In this document: in pieces, positions 1 through 10,707 of the stretch
Numbering within the stretch: the stretch's first letter is position 1
Layout of the letters: each line of letters opens with the position of its first letter
Notes under the pieces: model-generated
The model's database searches: none
Told to the model about the DNA's origin: nothing
Seen by the model: only the letters and a program-made list of their open reading frames with translations
Position numbers and translations under genes: made by a program
Origin: Powellomyces hirtus
Lineage: Eukaryota > Chytridiomycota > Chytridiomycetes > Spizellomycetales > Powellomycetaceae
Reading direction: 5' to 3'
Assembly: GCA_025526995.1 (NCBI GenBank)
Contig: JAHLKG010000031.1
Span: forward strand, 1 to 64,000
DNA: 64,000 bases

Positions 1-139
1 GCCTTTGCCGGCGTATCCTCCTTTTCTTCTTGACCGCGGAGCGGTCCCTATCACATGATGACCCTTTGGGGTCATCTCTAAGGTCACACCCTCCGGGGTG
101 CTTACTCTAACCCTAACAGCTAGCAGGGCTCAACCCGCG

Positions 140-392
140 CATACCTAGGCTTAGGCGAGTGAGCCGCGCTTCATTACAAGAGGTGTACATGGTTTGGCTT
201 CAAGAGCTCGAACGGAACAAACCCGCTGGACCCTGGTCATCTGGGATCGACCGCACTGGCTACGTTCTGCAGAAAGATGGAGCTTCTCCCCACACAAGTA
301 GATACACCACTCAGTGGAAGAAGAACAATGGTGTTTTGCATCTGTTAAGCTGGCCGCCGAGCTCTCCGGGACCTCACGGTAATGAGTGCTGA
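140..392 (+). pseudogene. Tc1/mariner-type DDE transposase relic
   Basis: The reading frame has the fingerprint of the DDE endonuclease of Tc1/mariner transposases. 'LQKDGASPHTSRYTTQW' corresponds to the family's usual Q-D-N/G-x-P-x-H-T-S block carrying a catalytic Asp. It is followed about 20 residues later by 'LSWPPSSPGP', the counterpart of the usual W-P-x-x-S-P-D-L-N-P-I-E block. The second block is corrupted after S-P: the expected D-L-N-P-I-E is replaced and a stop follows. No N-terminal helix-turn-helix region or first catalytic Asp is in the window. This is therefore a short, inactive fragment. Family assignment is by motif reading only. Confidence 0.62.
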
Positions 393-396
393 TCTT

Positions 397-657
397 CAGC
401 TGCTGCGGGCAGCGGGATTTTTATCACAAAGATGAACCAGCAGTCCTGTAGATTAGCTTCTTGCGAATCTTTTGGGTGAAAAATCAAGGAGGGGGATGCT
501 GATTTGATTGAATGGAAGCTGTTATCGTCTTGCCACTTGACAGCTGCCGCACGGGTGAAGTGGAATTTTTATCACGAATGTAAACCAGCAGTCTTGTAGA
601 TTTGCATCTTGCGAATCTTTTGAGCAAAAAATCAAGAAAGGGGGTTGCTGATTTGAT
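397..657. repeat. Two diverged direct repeats of about 115 bp
   Basis: Two copies, 397-508 and 541-657, share the order CAGCTG..., 'ATTTTTATCAC', 'AACCAGCAGTC', 'CTTGCGAATCTTTTG', 'AAAAATCAAG' and 'GCTGATTTGAT', with scattered substitutions. They directly follow the transposase relic and contain no coding signal. They may be remains of the element's non-coding end or an older tandem duplication. Confidence 0.75.
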
Positions 658-1029
658 GAGTGTCAAAAATGCGCAAAATAAATAAAAATAAGATGTCGGC
701 ATGTCGCATGGGAATGGCCTGGGAAAGGTCAGGGAGCCAGGCAGACCCAGGACCGCGGTACTCGACCGGAAAACGCAAGGCCTACGTGAAAGAGGCACGC
801 AGAACAACAAAACGTGGCCGTATGCTCAATCATTGAGCTTACAGTCAATACAATCTCTTCCTTTAGTTCCGGGGATAAGCAAAAACGCTGAGCTTTTCTA
901 TGAATCCATCGCTCATGTTATCAACTGCATAGCCAGTCTTCACGAACCTGCTAGGGATCAAATCTTAACCCTAAGCTGAATCAACGGCATCCGGGCATGA
1001 GGTGGTCAGGAATTCAGGGCACTCGGAGC

Positions 1030-1416
1030 TCAGGGCATCCGTATTATTAGAAAGGCACGGCTGGCCACTATGTACACTATAGACGGGCCAAAGATCTCTA
1101 GGCCTTGCGCGCAGGACCAGGGTTCACCGCGCCATCGATTCCTTTGACCGTCTCGACCCTTGTAGGCAGTGAGCCACGGCTTGCAGGTCGCCATGAACTC
1201 GGCAAAGAACGGGTTCGCTTGATGGGTGGCATGATCTTGCTCCGTAGCGTATACCTCGCTGATGAGAAAGGAGCACGGGTCTACTGTTGAGCGCTGGACG
1301 ATCCACGCGAGGGTGCCGGGGTCCTTGGTGTACACGGTCGAGGCCAGCGCGAGCTGGGCCGCGAAGGCGTCGGCGTGCTCGGGAAGTAATTGGCAGTGTA
1401 CGGATTGAGTATACAT
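1030..1416 (-). CDS. Antibiotic-biosynthesis-monooxygenase (ABM) domain protein
   Basis: Single open frame of 128 codons starting at ATG 1416. The first 80 or so residues fit the ABM dimeric alpha-beta barrel fold. An early strand is followed by a helix rich in 'FAAQLALAS', then 'DPGTLAWIVQRS' and 'FLISEVYATEQDHATHQ', then 'PFFAEFMATCKPWL', which matches the family's usual 'F..y.d..A...H..s..f..f' ending. Such proteins are small cytosolic oxygenases or quinol/aldehyde-handling enzymes; the substrate cannot be told from sequence. After 'PWL' the frame is Arg- and Trp-rich and atypical, so the true C-terminus may end earlier or after an unrecognised intron. Neighbours are non-coding on both sides. 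Confidence 0.65.
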   Translation of the reverse strand: MYTQSVHCQLLPEHADAFAAQLALASTVYTKDPGTLAWIVQRSTVDPCSFLISEVYATEQDHATHQANPFFAEFMATCKPWLTAYKGRDGQRNRWRGEPWSCAQGLEIFGPSIVYIVASRAFLIIRMP

Positions 1417-2165
1417 TTTCGGGAGAATTTGGCGTGGGAACGGTTGATAGTGGTGTTGGCATGCGGGAGCTTGTTTTCCGAGGCCTATGTTTTATGTTCG
1501 TGCGCTGCCGGATGAGCGACAGTCCGGCACCTTCGGCTTGGCACCGGCCGCAGCAGCCAACATCGGCGTCCCAGCTCGAGCTTCCGATGACAAACCATTC
1601 TGCCGCTGGGGCCAAAGATCGGAGCAGGCCGTTTACGATTTCCCAGATCCCACGCGGTTTAAACAACGGTGGTGGCCGGCATCACCACCCGCGGCTCCAC
1701 CACCCATCCTCGATGGGGCTGAGTCGCTGGCAGCATCTCCCCGGGAAGGATTTGTAAATTATACGAATCGGGACCGAGGCAACTGCTGCAACGCCCTTGC
1801 AGGTTGACTCACGTGTCAATTGGCAACATACATCAAGGACCGCTTTGGGAACCGAGGATTTATTGTAGGTTTAAGGCCTTTTCGCAAAGAATGTGATACA
1901 TTTGAAGATAACTGTAGATAACTGAGTTTGCCTAACCTTAGGTTTCGTTGACAAAATGCGAAAAGTTGCTTGGAATGGGATCCAGAGCCAGGTAATAATC
2001 TACGCACTCCAGCTCTTCGTCGTTATTAACCTAACCCCTTTTGTATGTTATTTAAAAAATCGTTCATTCTAGAGCGCGCTGTCTCCTAGGAGGCATGATG
2101 CGCATTCGCGGAAAGAGCTGTCAAAACGTTGAAGGTTCTATTCATAAATGGTTCGCTGATCCACA
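1417..2165. other. Gene-free stretch
   Basis: Upstream of the ABM gene, before the methyltransferase 3' end. Several open frames overlap each other on both strands with no recognisable domain, splice pattern or codon preference. No convincing gene is seen. Confidence 0.55.
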
Positions 2166-3048
2166 TTATTCTTTGACAGCGACCACGATGCTGGCCTTCC
2201 ATGTCAATTGCCAGCGGCCTTCCCGCTGCACAACGGCTTTGACATAGTCAGAGTATTCCTGCTTGAACTCGGTCGAGAGGGGGAGCAAGAAGAACAAGTT
2301 CTCGAGATATTGGTCCGCATCCTTCTCGTCCGTCTCGAACTCGAAGGGAACGCTCCGCTCCCAGCGGAACCCAACCTTTTCCAACTTTGTTTGGATCTCT
2401 GTCGGATCGGTCCAGGCCAGCAGCGGGGGCGGTTTCTCGAAATCAGGTTTGATAGATTCGATGCTCTCCTGCCATCCCGGTCGGATCCAGACGCTGAAGG
2501 CGAGGGTGCCTCCTGGTTGGAGGGTGCGGTGGATTTCTGTTTTGCAGAAATAAAATGTCTCCGGTCAGGCATTCTAGTTTGTAGCTTATCGTCTGCTCCC
2601 TGACCTTCGGTCACGCCTACCTGTGAGCGCTTTGATGCTGTCGCCTTTGATTGTCTGCGGACCAAAGTTCCACACCGCATGCGTGAATTCGCCATCCGAG
2701 TACGGGAGGGTCTGGAAACACATGTCCTATATGTCAGTGTTCGGGAAGAGTGTGCTGTGCCACAAGGCTGCTTTTGCTTGCCTGAATGTCCCCCTTCTTG
2801 ATCTCCACATTGGTCGTCTGCAGCTCGGGCTTTGCAATAGCAGTGTCGGTCATCTTGTCGTCAAAGTCCAGGCATCTCGCTCGCCAATTGCAGTGTTGCA
2901 AGCCCTCGCCGTTCAACGCAACGAACTTGCTGGTCACCACCGCGCCGCCACTTGCAACGTCAAGGAGGCGGATGTTGGAGGGAAGGTCAGAGGTAAGGCG
3001 GGTCTGCTTGAGAATTTCGACGGCCACCCGACCGGTAGTGAGCTCCAT
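2166..3048 (-). CDS. Class I SAM-dependent methyltransferase (three exons)
   Basis: Exons are 3048-2782, 2726-2621 and 2536-2166, giving 247 aa with all phases closing. The glycine-rich SAM loop (motif I) is 'IRLLDVASGGAVVT' near residues 28-41. A post-I acidic 'LDFDDKM', then 'LPYSDGEFTHAVWNFG' (motif II region) and 'EIHRTLQPGGTLAFSVW' (motif III region) follow in the order normal for ubiquinone/menaquinone-type methyltransferases. The C-terminal part carries substrate-cap helices. The acceptor substrate is unknown. Intron 1 (2781-2727, 55 nt) has a GC donor and AG acceptor; intron 2 (2620-2537) is GT-AG. ATG 3048 is preceded in frame by only about ten codons before a stop, supporting this start, though an upstream exon cannot be excluded. 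The protein has no signal peptide and is probably cytosolic. Confidence 0.8.
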
Positions 3049-3301
3049 GGCGGCGATCGCGATACCTATCGTGAAAGGCCTTCATCAGCATCCCCTTCTC
3101 GCGCCCGCAGGAGCTTGAACCACACACCCACCGCTTTTGGAAACCATTGTCCTCAGGTATATGTGTTTGGGGCAGAGAGGTCATTTGTTGAATCGGCGGC
3201 GGTGGGGCCCCGCAGGCCTCGGAAGTCTTTATACTTGTAGGCATGATCTTCGCAGGATTGAGCTGAGGGGCTTTGCTTCAGCCTACCATACTAACCGACA
3301 T

Positions 3302-3318
3302 CCCCCCCCCCCCCCCCC
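3302..3318. repeat. Poly(C) tract, 17 nt
   Basis: Uninterrupted run of C in the intergenic DNA between the methyltransferase and the reductase. It is one of several long G/C homopolymers in the window. Confidence 0.9.
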
Positions 3319-3370
3319 GCTTTGGTTCGAGCCGCGGCACCCGCGCGCGGTCGTTTGTCACCGTGCAAGC

Positions 3371-3666
3371 CGCGCTGCTCAGCGTCACTCGGAGAAGTGC
3401 TCTGGGTTTGTAAACGGACGGCGGGCGCCGTCTCCCAACGCCCTGCCTGGTCGCTTTCCTGCTTTCGGAAGAACGGCGCCCGTTGACATACCGTACTGTA
3501 CACCCGGCACCGCTTGGTCCCGCTGTCACCGCTTCGCATGTGCCAGACGGTCTCGGATCGCGCTGCTCAGCGTCAATCGGAGAAGTCATCCGGATTTGTA
3601 AACGGACGGGCGCCGTCTCTCAATGCCCTGCCGTGCTTTCGTGGAAACGGCACCCGTTGACAAACG
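3371..3666. repeat. Two diverged direct repeats in a promoter region
   Basis: Copies 3371-3492 and 3559-3666 share 'CGCGCTGCTCAGCGTCA', 'TCGGAGAAGT', 'TTTGTAAACGGACG', 'GGCGCCGTCTC' and 'CCCGTTGACA'. Each copy contains an internal GGCGCC palindrome. They lie about 230-530 bp upstream of the reductase start codon, so they could carry duplicated regulatory sites; that is inference. Confidence 0.75.
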
Positions 3667-3748
3667 TGCTCGTACATTATTAAAGCTTGTTCGCTTCTGC
3701 CACGTAGCAGCACTGGCGCAAGTGCCTCCCCTCCTCCTCCCTATGCAC

Positions 3749-3755
3749 TATAAAA
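3749..3755 (+). promoter_or_regulatory. TATA box of the reductase gene
   Basis: 'TATAAAA' lies 142 bp before the ATG at 3897, after a pyrimidine-rich CTCCTCC tract. The intervening leader is C/A-rich, as expected of a fungal 5' UTR. Confidence 0.55.
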
Positions 3756-3896
3756 GCGCAACCTCTTCCGGGCCTCCCTCACCCTCCTCATTCAGTTACC
3801 CACGCACTTGCAACACTCCTGGCTTTTTATCCCAACCCACTCGACGGATCCCGTCTCACAACTCAACCAAACAAGCAACTTCAAACTTCAGCACCC

Positions 3897-4950
3897 ATGC
3901 CCAAAGCATTCGTTCTTACAGGCCCCAACAAGTGGGCGGTCGAAGACGTCGAAATTCCATCAGCGAAAGACGGCCAGGTGGTCATCAAAGTAAATGCTGC
4001 GGCAGTGAAGTGAGTACTTCTACTGGTCCGCCGCTTTCCCCTAATTATCCCCGCTCACCATTCCCCCTCGCCAGCCCCCTCGACGCCAAAATGGCTAAAG
4101 AAGGTTCATGATCCGCTCCTACCCGGCCCGCCTCGGCGTCGATGTCAGCGGCACCATCTCCGCCATCGGCCCAAATGTCACCACTTTCAAGGTCGGCGAC
4201 GCCGTCTTCGCCCGCCCGCAGCTCGACGGCTTCGCCGAGTACGCCACCGCCACCGTCAACCACGCGTGGCACAAGCCCGCCAACCTCTCCCACGAGCAGG
4301 CCGCCACCATCCCGGTCGGCACCCTCACGGCCGTCATCGGGCTGTTCTCCGAAAAGGGACTGAAGCTCGCGCGGCCGAAAGACGCAAAAACGCCGACGCC
4401 GCGAGAATACCTTCTTGTGTGGGGCGGGAGTTCCACGGTGGGGTCGTACGCGGTGCAGCTCGCGGTCGCGGCGGGGTACGCTGTAATCGCCACCGCGAGC
4501 CCGAAGCAGCATGAAGCTGTGCGGGCGCTCGGGGCTGCGCACGTCGTGGATTATAACGCCCCGGACGTGGTTGAGCAGATCCGCAAGCTGACGCAGGGAG
4601 AGTGCAGGTTGGCGTTTAACGCTGTTGGGGGAGAGGCAACGCTGCAGGCGGCGGCGGCACTCCGTGCCGATACGGGGAACCCGTCAACGGTTGTGACGGT
4701 CGCGATCGCTTCTGGAGAGGTGCCGGCCGGTGTGACGCTGCTGCCCGCAATCATGGGATTCGACCCCACGCTTATTGAATTCGTGAAGGAGTTTATTGGG
4801 GACGAGTTGCTTATGTACTTTGCGGACGGCAAAATCAAGACGAGCCAGGTTAGGATTGTGGAGGGAGGGCTGAATGGAGTTGGCGAAGCCTTGGAGCTGT
4901 TGGCTACCAAAAAAGTTCACGGGGAAAAGTTGGTGATTGTCCTGAAATAA
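3897..4950 (+). CDS. Medium-chain zinc-type reductase (quinone oxidoreductase / enoyl reductase-like), with apparent frameshift
   Basis: Exon 1 is 3897-4009 and exon 2 begins at 4075 (intron GTGAGT...CCAG). The GroES-like N-terminus 'KAFVLTGPN' and 'VVIKVNAAAV' is joined to 'NPLDAKMAKEG', matching the family's N-P-x-D segment. The frame then breaks. The downstream frame resumes at 'MIRSYPARLGVDVSG' and continues to the Rossmann region 'LVWGGSSTVGSYAVQLA' and 'GYAVIATASPKQHEAVRALGAAHVVDY'. These are typical of NADPH-dependent MDR enzymes without structural zinc, including fungal trans-enoyl reductases. One missing base near 4103-4106 explains the break and would give about 329 aa. Alternatively, splicing to the AG at 4103-4104 restores the frame but removes the conserved N-P-x-D block. 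The last 850 bp are clean and well conserved, arguing for a recent indel or assembly error rather than an old pseudogene. Confidence 0.8.
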
Positions 4951-6632
4951 TTTTGCGGACGACCTGGGTGTTTTTTGTCGCGAATAATGATATCTATCGA
5001 GCAAACATTAACGGCGGAGGCCTCGACCACGCGGATGCCACTACACCTTTTGGAGTAGGGCCAGCGACCATGGATTTTCAGTGGGCGCGCATTATTCTGA
5101 AAGACATGGCGCGGAACCAAGTGAGGTGTGAATACGCCTTTCCCAACGGCGACCAACAAACTCACTCTCCATTCGGGCATGACTGCATTGGTGTGACTGT
5201 GACTTGCTTCCCGCCTTGAGTATCGTTACAGAAGCAACCATCGAGCCGGACAAGCAGAAGCCGTTTCTTTAGTCTCTCTCGACTTCTTGCTCAGGTGTAT
5301 ACAAGGGGATGGGAACTGGGCTTTTCGGGCAGCGCGTCTGCATTAGCTGGCGCGAACGCCAAAGATGGCATGAAATCCAACAGTGATTTCGGAAAGAAGA
5401 TCCGAGAGAAGGTGAAGATTGTTAACATCAAAAACGATCGTCATAAGGGGATACCGATCAATATCAGTAGAAAGGTTCTGCATAACGCAGAATTGTAGTC
5501 CAATGTCAGCGCCCAGCTTCCAGTGCCTCCTTTATGGCCACCAAACTCGTTGGCACTTACATAGTCTGCTCCCTCAGAAGGATTTTCTGTGCTTTTACCA
5601 AGCAAAATACTGCAGGGTGCATCGTACGGACGGGCTAGCTGAAGTTTACAAAAAATGTCCGTATCGATACAAGTATCTTAGGAGCAGGGCGTGGCCCAGA
5701 AAATGTTGAGAAGTTTCTTTTGCATTATGAGGAGAATGACGGATGGCCGTTAGTATCCGTAAATGGATTTCGGCAGGTCCTGTTTCGATCTCACAGGTTA
5801 GATCTGCGCAGATGGATGTTTTCGATCAGTCACTGTGCAAACACCGCATTCAGGGAAGTTTCTTTGCCCGCTAGACATAGGGATCCACCTGTGGCAGATG
5901 CCATGAATTGCGTTTGAGGGCCGATGTTCTTTTGAAATTTGTACCAAAAAGGGAGACGAGAACCAACTCATTTAAAATCAGACGTGCATTCAACCTGACC
6001 AACATGAACCACTCCGGAAACGAAACCAGAGAAGTGCAATTCAAGGCGTGCGACTCTTTGACTGCTGCTCTTACCATTGGGGGAAAATACAGTCACCCTG
6101 AAGTCTTCCCTTTCGTTGTTGGGATGTACATTCTCTTTCTGGCAACGTCAGCAACAAGAGTGTCCAACCTCGCTATAACTATCAACGGGTATTATTTGGC
6201 AAACTCATCGCAACTTCACATACCCGGCCCAGATTCAAGTCCACTGGCGGACACGTTGAACTGTTGAACGGTCAGCAGATTTCTTGCAGCGAGCTTGGAA
6301 ACCACAAAGCCTAATTCACATGCTATCGTTGACGTAGGCCGTGCGCGCGTTTGAAGAGGAGATTTCCGAATGTGGATACTCGCTACGTAGTTGTTCGGTA
6401 AGTGCTGCTATTTATTAATGCTCTTGCTTTCCACGTGAGCTACGCAAGTGTCATATGGAGAAGTCAAACCCTACCTGCTATCGAGTAAAGAGCGTAATCT
6501 TTTACTATAGTCAATCTACTGCCACACCTGAATACACTTCGCAAGCGCCCTGCCTGGCAGTTTACAGAACATGGTGGTAGGCCTTAGATCGGGCGTGGCC
6601 CAACACTAAGACGTGCTCAAACCCTGTTTCTG
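4951..6632. other. Gene-free stretch of about 1.7 kb
   Basis: Downstream of the reductase. Short open frames occur on both strands but none shows a domain, a consistent splice model or low-stop runs beyond chance. The longest, near 5908-6267 (+), has a hydrophobic patch but no recognisable family. Confidence 0.55.
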
Positions 6633-6650
6633 ACCCTAACCCTAACCTAA
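6633..6650. repeat. Short interstitial telomere-like tract
   Basis: Two perfect CCCTAA units followed by a diverged unit (CCTAAC) next to the stop of the F-box gene. Similar shorter tracts lie near 107-117, 12529-12541 and 39314-39330. Confidence 0.8.
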
Positions 6651-6656
6651 CGTAAC

Positions 6657-7839
6657 CTACCAACCCATCCCAAAAAACTGGTGGAAGATAAAGGTGCCAA
6701 GGCCGACCAGCCGGCCGGTGCGCGGACTCTGCACCACCCAGAACAAGTCCAGGTCGACGCCGGGAAAGAGCCTAGGAAAGTTTGCGTCGTAGAGCGCGTA
6801 AACCACGTAGATTCTCTGACCCTTGCCGAACTCTTCCAGGCGTCGAAACGCCGTGTGTAGGGACGGCATGATGGCAACAGATGGCTGGTCCTGGCGCCAT
6901 TCGCGCAGTCCCAATAGATGCAGGAATTGCTGACCCATACCGTTCGGATCGTAGCGAAGCCGGGTATGAACATGCCCGCTCTGAAGCCTGATGTCGGCAT
7001 GGCGGAGTTCCCCTTCGTAGTCTGAGAATCTCTGATTTGGGTTTGGGCTAGTCTTGTTACGGATGAGATCCCACGGGTAACATTCTGGGGGCGCGACCCT
7101 CCGTTTCGCCACGTCGTAACAGACATGTGCAAAGGGATCACATTCAGCGCTCCGGGAAGGAAGCTCGAAGGGTGCCACACGCAGGGGCGCACGGGTGGAG
7201 TAAACATTGCCAGTGGCGGTCCGCACGATCTGCATATGACACTACAATTAGTCCCAGTAACCTAGTGCTCTTCGCCAGGACGCAGGTTACCTCCTCGTTC
7301 ACTTCGTCTGCTTCTACCAAACCAGACAGGTTGGTGCCAAACAGCACCGGTCGAACAGAATAATTGTATGGGTCTCTTTCGTGGTAGCGATCTTCCCTGC
7401 CCACTAGTTGCTCAAGATACTCCATGAATGCGAGCTCTCGAAGCAGCGCGAACCACCCGTCTTTTCCAGCACAAGGCCCCACATGTGTGTCATCCACCAA
7501 TTCCTCACGAGTAGTGATCCGCCCACAAGTCCAGGCCTCGGTTTCGGTTTTGACCATACCTCTTCTGCCCTTCCTTGCGACGTTCAGGGATGCTAGCTCG
7601 TGCTCGGAGAGGTGTTCAACAGCTTCCTCATCAGGAAGCACGTCCTCCATCACATGCATTCCGTCTGTTTGCCACATGTGAGGGGCGCGGCGACAAGGGC
7701 GCAAGCGGACTAGGCCAAACGCGTCGGAGCGAATGATTGAGTTCCACTGCTTGCTCACGGCGCAGCAGCGGACCACGGTGCGATGGTCGGCAAGGGAGAC
7801 CAAGATGCGGGAGACGATCTCGGGCGGGAAGGCGTCCAT
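6657..7839 (-). CDS. F-box protein (two exons)
   Basis: Exon 1 is 7839-7291 and exon 2 is 7229-6657. The 61-nt intron has GTAACC donor and GCAG acceptor in phase 0, giving 373 aa. Residues 1-45 form an F-box: 'FPPEIVSRILVSLADHRTV' followed by 'VSKQWNSIIRS' is the usual L-P-x-E-i..I...L helix set ending with W...I. F-box proteins bind Skp1 within SCF ubiquitin ligases and select substrates through the rest of the chain. Here the remaining 330 residues show no WD, LRR or Kelch repeat. They are rich in Trp, Tyr and His and look like one globular domain, so the substrate is unknown. The downstream end abuts a telomere-like tract. Confidence 0.72.
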
Positions 7840-10707
7840 GTTGATGTTGCCCGGCTGTCAGTGTGTTTGATGAGCTTTCGTTTGCGCTTGCTGTGAAAAG
7901 AAAGAAACACAAACAGGGCGCTGTAGAGCTGAATCTAGGCTCGCTCCTACCGTAATCCGCCGTGGTTCGCCAACTGATACCTTCACAGTATGCCCGGGAG
8001 TGCGAGTCAAAAAACCCTAAACCCCTCCCCATCGGCTACGCATGTAAAGGCGTCCTCGGAACAGCAGCTAGCTAGTCAGAAGTTCTTGCCAGCCGCAGGC
8101 ACATTGACTTCTTGACCAACCGGCGGTCGCGGTCGCAAGGTTCCCAAACCGGGAAACGGCGGTTGTACCGGACCGCCCCCTTTATTCGGTGGACTAATAC
8201 GCCCGCCCGCCCTGAGTTTCCCTGGATCGGCTCGAGCGCGGGCCGTGGCGCTGCTTCGACGTTTATCTCATTGGAGCGAGGGGGGACTGGCGGCCTGGGT
8301 CTGACTCGGTGCACGATGTTCCATCAATGTTTCTAATGTCGTCGCTGAGGGGACCGCTCCTCACGACTGCTGGACGCTGTGAACAGACCAGGTGGTGTCG
8401 CCCGAGGTTCCTCTCTGCTGCGTTTGTGACGCGAATGACACCGAACCAGGGGGAGAGTGACAAAGATATATACCCGCTGCTTATCTGTGGTCATGATGTG
8501 CTGGCGTCAGAAATAACAGGGTATTTTAATTGGCCGCTTCAAAACTTAAAGGATATGGGAATATCACGCGGTGAGTGAGCAAAACGCGTTTGCCCATCTT
8601 GAAAAACGAGAGATTTAATAATTTTTATCTTTACTGTAAATCACGAAGGCTTTCTCGGTCGGGCGAGTAATGCGAGTCAGAGTACCGAGCAGTGCGGTTG
8701 AGACGGTAACCGGTTTTGAAAAATAACCGCATATCTTTCTAATTTCTGAGAGGGACTTCACACAACACCTCCCGCGAACCATAATTGTCAGGCAAAACTT
8801 CGAATCCGTCACTCGCCAATCTTGCAAACTTGCCTTGCCTTGAAGCTCATTTTGGCGGCCCAGTGCGCCTGTCAATGGGCCTAGTCGAAAGATGCTGTGC
8901 AACCCGAACCCCCCGTCGCCGGTGAGGTATTATTTGACCAAAATCAAACCTTTTTGCCCTTGCTCCTGCGAAACTCATGCAGAATTACACACACGGCCTG
9001 TCGTTTATTTTGAAGAACGTGGCACATTTATGTCCAAATGCTGGATCGCCCCATCTCCCACTTCTTTTAAAAGCAAATCTGATTTTTACCGTGTGCCCAA
9101 GAGATGTTCCTCAAATGTCTTCGATTGCTCGGGATACCAAGCGTGACTGTAAGAAAGAAACATCTCGCGGTTGGACTTTTGTCACCAACAACCTAAACAA
9201 GGACAGCATTGCGGCTATGCTCTGTGACGTTTACCAGTCGCTGGGCACGGTTTGATTATTATTGCTGTTAAATTGCTCAGTCTGTTCATCTGTTTAGCTC
9301 GGGGAGCTCGTCATGACGCCGCCCGCCCCCCCTCCCCCGAAGCTCCCTCCGACTCTCCACATAAGTTGAGACTCGCCAATGTCAGGGTCGCATCTTTGCT
9401 CATCGAAGCCCTGGCAGGGCTTGTAAATATTGACATTTCATGCGATTGCAAACAGCTGTGGAAGCCGTGGAAGCGTTCGATGTGTTTTGTAACCTGTCAG
9501 AACACGTTACGGCAAATAAACGTCTTCTGGAACGAAATGAGCATTAGTAGGAAGTTCTTATGCTAAAGAAAGTGAACACGATGGCTGAGTGTGTGCCCAT
9601 GCGCAATGATTGGTCTGGTAAAATTCTTCCCATTGGGTGAGCACTCGCGGCAGGCCAGGTGCGGATCCATCGCAGCGTTTGAAGGAGACCCTTTTCTGGA
9701 GAAGGCCAAAATTGGACGATTTAGAGGTAATCCCTTTCGTTTTTGCGGGCTGTCCAACAGGCAGCCCAGTTTGTGTGCCATGTAGGATTAAAGGAAGACA
9801 AAGTATATTATGCTCACTATATAATGACACAGGCAGTTTGAAGTGCATGGATATGATCCCAAGCTATAAAACGGCAAAATACAGGTAAATGTATTCAGAG
9901 AAAGCGCGTGATTTAACCAGCCTGTCGGTAAAACCCTACAACTCGTCAGTTGTTTGCAAATGCACGGAGATGAGTTGTGTATGAACGTATTTTAAGTGCG
10001 TAAATCTTAAACATGACTTCAAAAGGGGGCAAAGCCGTCAATATTCCAATAACACGACTCACTAAAGCGGTAAACGCTCTATTCTTCGGACAACCATTCA
10101 GCTGTATGTGGAGGTAATGCTCTGACAATTTCCAGCACCGGGCCAGGCACCTGTGCCTCTCACCAAGTGCGCAGGATCGCGACGTGAGGAATCTCTTTCA
10201 AAACATACTGAACATTGGTGGTTCGGTAGTAGCGCCTATTCGAGCCCCGCAGGCCAATGGCTCAGCCAGACTCGTGTATCGCGAGGCGATGAACGCGTAC
10301 AAGAGCCATTATAAGAATCAAGCTCTACTGTCCCTACGACCCTGCATGAGGCGCTGATGCAGCGAGACTAGGGTGCGTTTGGGGTGCAAAGGAATAAAAG
10401 AATCATGACAACCGTTGTTAAGGCCAGAATGTCTAACTGACTACGTGCGGACTGGTTGCACACAAGACCAATTCAGGCTGTTCTGCAATCTGAAGGGCTT
10501 GGCATGTAACAGTGGATCTAAGATACAATTGACTGCATTGCGTTCGTCGGTTGTAGGTTCCGCTTCCAGGCACACGACTAAAACCCAGTCATTTCCATCG
10601 AGGTGTTCCGTTATTGCCTGTTCCTTTTGCAGGAGCAAACTAGTCGGCTCGCAAATCTGCGTCCAACCCTTGGCCTACTCCTACCCTTAACCTTAACGAC
10701 GTTTGAT
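7840..10707. other. Gene-free stretch of about 2.9 kb
   Basis: Only short, overlapping, domain-less open frames are seen on both strands. The AT content rises in parts, for example around 8500-9500. No intact mobile element or RNA gene was recognised. Confidence 0.55.

Noticed and set aside
1..120. Window start as a chromosome end
   Set aside because: Only one or two telomere-like units are present and they are followed by unique sequence; no terminal array.
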